Shown in pieces: positions 55,507-64,000 of a stretch of 64,000 nt of DNA (position 1 is the stretch's first letter; each line of letters opens with the position of its first letter). The position numbers were made by a program, and so were the translations under genes. The notes beneath the pieces were generated by a model, which saw only the letters and a list, made by a program, of their open reading frames with translations, was not told the DNA's origin and did not search any database. The stretch is from assembly GCF_030269925.1 (NCBI RefSeq), contig NC_085133.1:2934001-2998000 (forward strand). The letters run 5' to 3'. This stretch comes from Bombyx mori. Lineage: Eukaryota; Arthropoda; Insecta; Lepidoptera; Bombycidae.

Positions 55507-56775
55507 TATATGTAAACTTATTTTGAAAATGTCGATAGCGAGATTTAGGCATCTATGAAATATCTAATGTTCTAATGATAGGGTACCTATACCTATACAC
55601 TACTTAAATTAGCATAGCACATTTTTTTCTTTTCAATCAGTGGGCCAGTTTTTTTGGTTCACTTAATCATTTGTTTTGGTTTGAATACGAATTTATTTTT
55701 TATTTACATTTTGGTGGCGTACTTACTTAGTATACACTCTGAGATTTTTCATGAGCAATTTCCCCGCGTCTATTCCTAAAAATATTTTTTTACTTTGAGG
55801 TATGAGTTAAGAGCTCGCAACCTTCATTCAAACTTCCAGCTCAACACACATCAACTTTTGTTTAATAATAGCCTAAAAATAATCTAATCAGAAACGATTA
55901 CTTCCGGAAAAAACGAATCGACAAACGTATTTAATTAACCATTTAATTATTAAATAATATGACAATAAGTTGCGCCTTAAGAGTGAGTCTCGCGTCAAAA
56001 CAACAAAAATTTAAAACCGCGACATTCCAAATTCAAAACTTCAAATCACGGGTGGACGGTAGAAAAAAAAAGCATAATTTCAACCAGCACAATAAAACCA
56101 CAGAACAAAAACACTACAATAGGCGACACTGGCTCTAATCTCCAACCAAAATCAATACCTTTTTACCTCGAACGGGCTCCCACCCCCATTTTCACAAACT
56201 AGCCTCCCGCGCCCCCTCCCCTTTCAATTTAAACGACAAAGTATTATTTAATTTCTATCGTCTTTTCACCATTATCAAGGCGCGGAGATAGAAAGAGCGG
56301 CCCTCTCTTTTTCTCTACGCCAAGACATCGCCCGTCTCTTTCTATCGTTAAAGAAACCTGTGCGTTGGCAGAGGACGGGTATACGCAAGACGAGGGCGCG
56401 TCGTTTTCTTAATGACGTCATATAGATTTATAGATGTACCGAGGGTGGCTTTCCTCCGTTGCGGGTGGGGGTTGAAAACTTTTTGCAGCCCCTTTTATGA
56501 ATGTTTTAGTTCGATGTTTTATAAGGGTTTTTCGTGTTCATTATATTTTGTGTTCTTTGTCATGAAAATGTATTATTATACTCTACTAGCAGTGCCCTAT
56601 GGTTTCCGCTACGCTTTATTTGGAATTAATAACAATGAAATGCGTGTTACTTTTTTGTTTTCTACAGACAAACATCTGCTTAATATTAACAAACTACATT
56701 ATTATCCTATTTTGACTTGCTTAAGTTTCGTACTAACTCTATGGCACGAAAATTAAAACACAAAAAAATTTATAT
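55507..56775. other. Unassigned; TGACGTCA at 56413 and a short inverted repeat
   Basis: GATAGAAAGAG (56288-56298) pairs with CTCTTTCTATC (56336-56346). TGACGTCA at 56413-56420 is a CRE-type palindrome. The 114-codon ORF at 56412-56756 has no motif. Confidence 0.4.
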
Positions 56776-56920
56776 GTATTTTTTTTTTTTATAATAACGA
56801 GAGGCAAACGAGCAAGACGGGTCACCTGATGGTAAGTGAATCACCGCTGCCCACGGTCACCAGCGTTTACGCCAGTGCGTTGCCTACCCTTCAGGTAAGA
56901 ATATGCTCTTTTCTTGAATA
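56776..56920 (-). mobile_element. LINE 3' end of another family
   Basis: T-run, then AGGCAAACGAGCAAGACGG, TCACCTGATGGTAAGTGAAT and AGTGCGTTGCCTACC: a common lepidopteran retroposon 3' end on the minus strand. Confidence 0.5.
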
Positions 56921-56935
56921 ACCCATATATATATA

Positions 56936-57325
56936 TGTCGGAGGCGGCGCCAGGGATGGCTAAGCGGTAGTTTCCTCATCACTCGTATTCGATTAAACTC
57001 AGTTTAGTCAATAAAACTTTTCAATAATAGTTAGTGAAACTCAACACACACAACTTTCACAATGACAGGATAAACCGACAGTTTCGTTGCACATACCGAC
57101 AGACCGACTGACTGACTGACTGACCGTCAGAGACTCACTGCTGAGACGGACGGAATCACTGTCTGACACGAAATGCCACGACTCTGTCCACGTACCGCCA
57201 TTTTATACTGTGGCGTTACGGAGTCTACCCTTCCTTATGTGATATTTATCAAAACAACATTTCATCATTTAAAATAATAATCAAAACCACCGTCTTAGTA
57301 TTACTAAAAGTCGTTATCCACGACA
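56936..57325 (-). repeat. Solo LTR of the Gypsy-like family
   Basis: 390 bp, TG...CA, same family as 22560-22972. TATA precedes (56932-56935) and follows (57326-57329). TATAAAAT on the minus strand at 57200-57207. No internal sequence, so it arose by LTR-LTR recombination. Confidence 0.8.
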
Positions 57326-58271
57326 TATATATATATTTCTTGAATATAGTTGCACAATAAACATTAATATTCTGTGTTACCCGATAAAACAATTAATTAT
57401 AATCTATCGACTAATATTATGCTTCCTCTACAGTTGAGGATCGAATTCGAACACGTTCGAAATACAAAAAACAAAAACCGGATATAAATATTTTTGATTC
57501 GCTTAATCACGAGACTCATGACGTACATAATATGTCAGGCACGTCGGATACAAATCAAAGTTCAAATTACGAACGAACGCCATCTTGGACGTGTCACAGT
57601 TTAGGGGCATACAATAAAACAATGTGCGCTTAGTATTCGTGCTCTGCTTATTCGACTCGTAAATTTTTCAACTGTAACATTTGGGTTGTGGATTCGAAGG
57701 TAATTTTGGGAATCTTGGGTGTTCTAATCCTGCAATTACACATTTTAATGGCATTCGTTGGCGGATGGCTTTTAATATTCCCCATTCTTGTTTTACTGTC
57801 GACTCTAGTTTAATACGTGGGCCGGTATTATTGTATTAGTGATTTTAATTGTAATGTCTTGGAGCTGTAATCAGGGGACTGATGAGTGGGCTTAAAGTGG
57901 AATTTGAATTCGTTTTAAAACGAGTATAAATGTAAAGTGTGCCCAATTCAAAAAAATACAATGACATGTAAGCCATTTTCAGTATTATACAGCACATTAT
58001 AAAGACGGATTCACATTGAGGCATAAGGTAAAATTTTCGATTCAATTACAGATGAGGTAAAATTTCAATAACCGTCTTAGGCCGATGTTATCCGAAGCGA
58101 TATTTAACTAAATTCCAATCATAAATTGTCTTTTGTCATCCGTGACGGCGAATAATACAAACTACCCGCAAAATCGTTATTCGTATCGATTACGCAATTG
58201 AAAACGTCGGAATGCTTAAATAAATTAACACTTCGATTGCTACGAAGGTCACCGGTGACCTACACGGCGCA
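57326..58271. other. Unassigned stretch
   Basis: No supported feature. Confidence 0.5.
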
Positions 58272-58518
58272 CTTTTTTTTTTATTGCTTAGTTGGGTGGA
58301 CGATCTCACAGCCCACCTGGTGTTAAGTGGTTACTGGAGCCCATGGACATCTACAACGTAAATGCGCCACCCACCTTGAGATATAAGTTCTAAGATCTCA
58401 GTATAGTTACAACGGCTGCCCCACCCTTCAAACCGAAACGCATTACTGCTTCACGGCAGAAATAGGCAGAGCGGTGGTACCCACCCGCGCGGACTCACAA
58501 GAGGTCCTACCACCAGTA
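58272..58518 (-). mobile_element. Bm1 SINE, 5'-truncated
   Basis: T-run, ATTGCTTAGTTGGGTGGACG to AGGTCCTACCACCAGTAAA. Well preserved. Confidence 0.9.
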
Positions 58519-61371
58519 AAACCTTTTCTGGAGGTAAGCACTGAATGAGCTAAGCAAACAGCTTGGTACAATCGAAACTAGTAATAATATGTGTGGTTTC
58601 AAAATTAAAAAGACACGTTTAAATAGCAAATAGAACTAGCAATTGATTGATTGCATTTTTTTTTAAATTCTTTTGATATTAATCAGGATATTAATACGAA
58701 GTTATAAAGTTAATGTATTGTCAACAGCCCTTGATTCGTGTGAAACTATACAAGTTAATAGGACGTCTTGAAGTCGTTAAAAATGAAGTTCAAAGATTCG
58801 GTTACACATTGTACAAAGCTGATAAATAGTTTTAAATAAATATTGAGGCAACTTGTTACGATCAATGGTTTCCAAATTTTGACAGCACCTATCTAGACTA
58901 GATTACCAAACCTCCAGTGCTAAAAGTAGGTAAGATTTCAGTGTGTCAGCCATTTTAATACAAACGTTCTGTACGTCTTAAGATAAATCTCGTGCTTAAT
59001 TTACTTTTCGCAACATTTGCAATTAGTTTTATCTTGTACCTCTTCCTTGAAGTTTAGACATCCAGACAAGACTAGAGACAGTTCCAGGTCTAGACAAATT
59101 ATTCAAAGGAAGACTTTTCATGCAATTCATTACATATAATGACGTAATGCAAAAAGCTCACAGTCCCAAAACTAAAGAACTTAAATGACATAGACAAGCT
59201 CGTAAGAACTAATTACCGTTTTGAATTGACTATTCGAAATCATGCTATCTGACCTAGTGCCTTTAAGATCAAAGTTCATAGAGACACCAGCCACTAGACT
59301 GATGAATTTGACAGTTAGAGACGAGCTTTAAGCTTCAGCTGCGTCAAGAGATAAAGTACCGCGTTCTCTCTACGAAACCGAAGAGTAAAAATTGCGAAAG
59401 AGAAAGAGGCAAAACCGTTTATTAAAACGCGGGTTTCGCGAAGTTAAAATTAAACATGAAAAACGGCTTCCCCCCTCCCTCCCCGTGAACTACGGGAGGA
59501 TCGCCCCTCCCAACTATTTCGTAGTTGTAGGGCTGACAAAAATTTACTTGAAGCAAAGTTATTGCAAATGTCGAGCATTCCTGCAGCAGGAATTATAATG
59601 TTAGCTGCTGCTCTTGGAGGATCTGATCATAGAGTCCTGAACGCCAATGCGGCCGCTTTAAAGCTTGAGACCAAAATCGCAATTCCGTTCCAAAGACTGC
59701 ATATCCTTCAGACCGGAACGTGTGATTTACTCCTGTTAGATATACCGGCTACACCGTCCTTCAGATCTAATACCTAAGTCCATTACCATCAGAATGATAA
59801 TTACCCACTTATCCGTGATCGGAAATATTTAGTAATGAAATAAAGGAGGCGACGCTGAAGGAAAACCCGAAGTACAGAATTCATTCAGTCATGAACAATG
59901 CGTTTTATCTGAAAAATTAAATATAAAAAGCCTGATTTGTTATGAAAAGTTTTTTTTTTTATATATTGATTTATTAAAAATTACTGCCAACCCTATACAA
60001 CTAATATTTTATTTCAGAGCGCGAAATTCGTAAATTTATGTAAATATTCCGCGTCTTCGTGGAGCGGGGGGGGGCGAGAAAGTTAGGGGAAAGGGGCCGA
60101 GAGGCGAGTTATAAGTGCGAAAGTATGGGGGGGCGCGGCACAACGTTGTGACTTGAATTAATTCGGTTCATTTAATTCTTGACAAATACCCGGATTATAT
60201 AGATTAATGTAGTTGTGTATAGAACCTTCGTCGGCGTCTTGCGTGCGTTATATAACACATACAATAATATATCGTTGGATATATACCAGGAATATTCATA
60301 ATCAACAGAACGATCCGTCCAAGCCCGGATTCCTGTTCCAAAATCCGTTTGCTTCAAAATGACGTCATATTAAAAAAATAAAAAAAAAAAACACGTTTTG
60401 CGCCTAACCGAAAGCTTAGGTAGGTAATAGTTTTGTTTTATCAATACCTACCTTTTAATAAGTCAATGGACCAATTCATTGCTATTAGTCTCGCTGACAG
60501 CTAATAGTATAAGCTGACAATATAAAAAAGTTATACAAATTGGTAATTTATAAACATCACGTTTAATAAATAGATATACAAAACAAAATGACGATTAACG
60601 AACGTTTTTAAAAAAAAGCCAGTTTTAAAAAAAAAAAACTCAAAGGTTTTTTGATTGATATTTAATACACTTACATGTATTTTTTTTTTCTACTCTAAGC
60701 AAAATAATTACAACATCCAAATTAAAATGTTCAAGACAAGAGAGGGACGTGTTCGAAGAAAACTCATTAAAACTAAACTAAATTCGATCGAAGGCCGAAA
60801 ACGATACAATTTAAGTTTGAGAAAATAGAATCCTCTAGATTAAACTCAAGATATTTTGATTGAAAACACGCGTCAATTGATTAATCTTACTGCTGCTTTT
60901 GTATTAACTAAATAGTTTTGTTTGAATTCGGAATTCGATTGGAACAGATAATAATAAATTTTAAATTTCGACTTAAAAAAACAATGTATTCAATTTTAAT
61001 TCAAAAAAGATTAGAACGAAAAAAATAATTAAATAAAGCTGTGCATTCCAGACCAGACTTTATAATAAGAGTTTTATTGTGTACATAAAGCAGTGTGATT
61101 GCCTTTGACTGTACGCGGCGCGAGTGGCAAGTTTTAATAGAAATTTAAATTAGGTACAGTGAGCGCCAAACGCTTGTATGTATTGCACTGGCTCGTGTTT
61201 TCGATATTGCTAGTTTTGAATTCGTAGTCGAAGAATAAACATTCCAAATTCAAACAAGCTGAATAATCTAAAAGATAGTTCTTCAAGCAAACGATTAATG
61301 TTTTGACTAACGGAAACAAACCGAGTTATTTAATTCAAAAAGAGAATGTCACTTTTCAATATATCGAAGGG
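58519..61371. other. Unassigned; G-rich patch at 60066-60133
   Basis: The longest stretch without an identified element. The ORF at 59562-59777 is open for 71 codons but has no motif. TGACGTCA at 60360-60367. G-runs of 9, 4, 4 and 7 occur at 60066-60133. Confidence 0.4.
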
Positions 61372-61575
61372 TGAAAGGCTTAAGCGACATTTTTGCAACA
61401 TTACAAGAGAGCCATTTAAAGTTTAAAATTTTGAAAAAATATCATTACAAAAAACTTCTTCAGCTATTTGAACAAAGTAAATTTAATTGAAGTTCAATTA
61501 AAAACATCGAACTGTTGATGCGAATATCAAATAAAACGCAATTTTAATTACAAAGACAAATGTCGCGTATTAGCC
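61372..61575 (+). repeat. Dispersed repeat T, copy 2
   Basis: Same orientation as 48863-49035. Carries about 30 extra bases between the two matching blocks. Confidence 0.55.
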
Positions 61576-62558
61576 CCTCGATATGTAGGTACATATGTCT
61601 CTATAATTTATAAAAATAAATGTCATTCAACATTAACAAAAAAATGACCGAATTAACGAACTAAAAAATCAGAATATAACTACAGCCGAGCCCGAAATGA
61701 CATCACTTCCTCTTCGAACTCGCGTTCCAAAATTCAAAATATCCGCGGCACCAACCGAAATTACCATATCCAACATTCCTATTCCAAAGTTAGAATAAGA
61801 CGCAGGCAAAATAATGGAGCCATCAACTTATGATTGTCAAACAAGAGGCAAGACGGGGCTTAACTTTGAGCCTTCGTCCGCGGATAGAGTTGGGAGTAAA
61901 TGATAACTTTAATCGATATTATTGACTAGTATCATTTGTAATACCTAGTATACTATTCAATTAGCGATTCAATTAGTTTCGGATGAAAATTTACAAAAAC
62001 AATATCGGATTACAAACAAAACGTAAATAGCTTCAAAATACCCTTGATATGAAGTGATGACCTTAGTAACAGCTGCCACACCGTCCAAAGTAGAACACAT
62101 GAACATTTCACATTGGAACAAGGCCCAACCTATATAACCACTACACAATCACTAATTACGTTTTTTACCTGGAAATAAAAAATGAGCCATCGCTCAAGCA
62201 CATGTGAAACATAGATATTATTTTGTACAAGTACAGATGCATAAAATGATAATATACGACAGGAAAGCCATGTGGCTTAATGTAAAATACATTAATGTTA
62301 AAAAACAGTCGCTTGTGCCTGGCGACGCATCGCCACATCGCACACAATATTACTTATTATAGACTGTATATACTATATATTTACTATCATAAAGCGCGGC
62401 GACGAGTCGCCACGGCAGCAATCAGCTCTACGTGCGGCTATAGATGTTTCACATAAGACATATTATGTAGGCAATCTCGTCACTACCAGTATAGTGATAC
62501 GGTTATAAATGTTTCACATAAAAAATGCTACTAGCCCAACATAATCACGTCCCTATAT
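61576..62558. other. Unassigned AT-rich stretch
   Basis: No supported feature. Confidence 0.5.
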
Positions 62559-62770
62559 TTTTTTAAGGGATTTTATGACCTGGTAACTAAGACCTTTAAG
62601 TCATGTCTTATTTTAATTTATTTTCTTATTTTTATGAAAAATGATGAAATGAAATGAAGATGATTAATTTGAGACATTAATCGACTGGGATGAAATCAAA
62701 TGAAATGAAATGAGATAATATGGGATGAAATATAATCTCAGTAAAATGGTAGTCATCTACTGAAACTTTT
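62559..62770 (-). repeat. Dispersed repeat S, minus orientation
   Basis: Reverse complement of 51164-51385. CACGTCCCTATAT occurs just before it (about 62546) and again at about 62967, possibly marking the limits of a larger element. Confidence 0.65.
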
Positions 62771-63507
62771 TCATTGGACTTTTTGGAGAATCCCGAGAAG
62801 TGACGTTCGGCGGCTTTGTTTCATTTTCCCATATTTGTGCACTTTCACAGATATTAAACAGTTAATAAACCACCATTATTACACATTTAATCCTGAAGAA
62901 ACACTAAATAGACAAAATGAAACAAATCACACAACTTCACTCCTCGCGTTCCCGCCAAAAAGTCCACGTCCCTATATCGACATTAATAACCACAGATAAT
63001 ACTCGGTCAAGACCGTGACGTATTTGAGATATTCGAATAAAATACTATAAGCGTCTCATCCGTCACTATTCGAGTAAGTACAAACGAGCTCCGTTGGCTT
63101 CGTTCGACGCAAGTTTTGATAGAATTTTCAATTACCCTCCTTTGTTCCAGAGTTACGCGGGCGTCGTCTCGGAGCCGCGTACTTTGCTACTTTGTCTTTG
63201 TAACTTCGTTAGGAATTCGTATTTTGCAACAAAAACCCTATATATGTATGTACGTATTTCGAGCCCGCCATTTTCACGATTACGGAATATTTTTTTTGAA
63301 TTTTCGAAAATGGAATCGTTCGTTTTTTTTTTAATTAGGTTTTTGAATATAACGTTCTAAACATTTAAATACCATCATTAGGTAAGTACCATTAGCGTTA
63401 TTGAAATGCTTTTAGTTTAAAAGTAGTAAATATACAATAATTAAACGAAGGTAAACTGTAAAGTTAGTTTAGCATGACGGCGTTAACAATATTTCTAATA
63501 AACATCA
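62771..63507. other. Unassigned stretch
   Basis: Overlapping ORFs at 63094-63360 have no motif. Confidence 0.4.
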
Positions 63508-63599
63508 CGTGCAACAGGCGTGACTCACACAAGCCGGGTGCGCCGGCCGTGTCGTTCCACTCGTGCAACAGAAGTGACTCATAAGCCAGCTGCGCCGGC
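63508..63599. repeat. Two imperfect direct repeats of about 40 bp
   Basis: CGTGCAACAGGCGTGACTCA... at 63508-63547 and CGTGCAACAGAAGTGACTCA... at 63562-63599, each ending TGCGCCGGC. Confidence 0.7.
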
Positions 63600-63605
63600 T
63601 AGTAT

Positions 63606-64000
63606 AAAAAGGCGGTGCGTGCCTTGTTCAATCACGATTCTGCAGGATAGCCGTCGGAGCGCCTTGGTTCCTTAGGAATGTGGATCTCCACGACGACCTG
63701 GAGCTCGACTCTTTTAGTAAGTATCTACAGTCGGCATCGCTGCGCCATTTTGAGAAGGCGGCACGACATGAGAACCCTCTCATCGTAGCCGCTGGAAATT
63801 ACATACCCGACCCAGTAGACCGAATGGTAAACCGTCGACGTCGCCCAAAGCACGTCATTACGGATCCTCCTGATCCATTAACGGTGCTTTTAGGCACCAC
63901 AAGCACCGGTCACCGTCCTCGTCGAACCCGTCGCTTGCGACGAAGGGCTCGACGAGCGAACTAACCCATAGACACAGCCCACTGAGTTTCTCGCCGGATC
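63606..64000 (+). pseudogene. Jockey-clade LINE ORF2 C-terminus, 5'-truncated, running off the window
   Basis: The frame is open from 63608 to TAA at 63962. It reads QSRFCRIAVGAPWFLRNVDL, then LQSASLRHFEKAARHENPL, NYIPDP, DPPDPLTVLLGTT and an arginine-rich end. The APWF-RN and DPPD blocks belong to the end of jockey-type ORF2. The endonuclease and catalytic reverse transcriptase are missing. The 3' UTR starts GCCCACTGAGTTTCTCGCCG and continues past 64000. This is the longest coding piece of this family in the window and has no internal stop. Confidence 0.7.

Noticed and set aside
56412..56756. 114-codon ORF rich in F, Y and L
   Set aside because: No motif. It could suggest membrane helices, but the composition follows the AT content of the region.
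63603..63633. TATAAAAAGG with an initiator-like TCAATC 27 bases downstream
   Set aside because: The downstream part is in frame with the jockey ORF2 (QSRFCRIAVGAPW), so the initiator lies in coding sequence of a truncated LINE. The TATA match is probably chance at the junction.

Overview
The window looks like non-coding DNA from a lepidopteran, most likely Bombyx mori or a very close relative. The main reason is the large number of Bm1 SINE copies (about 30, full-length and truncated, both strands). Their heads are tRNA-like and their tails end in AAGCAATAAAAA. Lep1-type Helitrons, lepidopteran jockey-clade LINE ends and an AT-rich background agree with this. I found no host protein-coding gene that can be recognised with confidence. 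Only three short exon-like segments stand out: 16526-16719 (+), 31606-31818 (-) and 44394-44486 (-). None is assigned to a family.

Layout. 1-12 kb: scattered Bm1 pieces, LINE 3' ends, two Helitron types and an RTE-like repeat split by a LINE insertion. 12.7-18.5 kb: the most structured part. A 2.9-kb DNA transposon with roughly 667-bp terminal inverted repeats (TIRs; 13113-16026, TTA target duplication) carries a nearly identical-LTR short LTR element (13854-15257, 393-bp LTRs, TATA target duplication). Dispersed repeats and Bm1 copies surround it. 20.0-23.0 kb: minus-strand Ty3/Gypsy-like relics (protease, zinc knuckle, integrase C-terminus, gag-like ORF, LTR), with a Bm1 that itself carries an R1-clade LINE fragment. 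24.0-26.2 kb: a frameshifted jockey-type LINE. 31.6-31.8 kb: a candidate minus-strand last exon with a splice acceptor and poly(A) signals. 32.35-37.3 kb: a non-LTR retrotransposon with an intact 982-codon endonuclease/reverse transcriptase ORF and a separate ORF1, followed directly by a full-length Bm1. 38-53 kb: diverged Bm1 and LINE ends, tandem Helitrons, and long AT-rich unassigned stretches. 54.06-55.50 kb: a DNA element with short TIRs and a ten-base motif repeated many times near both ends. 56.9-57.3 kb: a solo LTR flanked by TATA. 58-63.5 kb: mostly unassigned. 63.6-64.0 kb: the 3' part of a jockey-clade ORF2 that runs off the window.

Most genes here therefore serve their own retrotransposition: ORF1 chaperone plus ORF2 nicking and reverse transcription for the LINE, and Gag/protease/integrase remnants for the Gypsy-like elements. 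Bm1, the Helitron copies and the short LTR element are non-autonomous. Repeated nesting (SINE in LINE end, LINE in SINE, LTR element in DNA transposon) gives a relative order of insertion.
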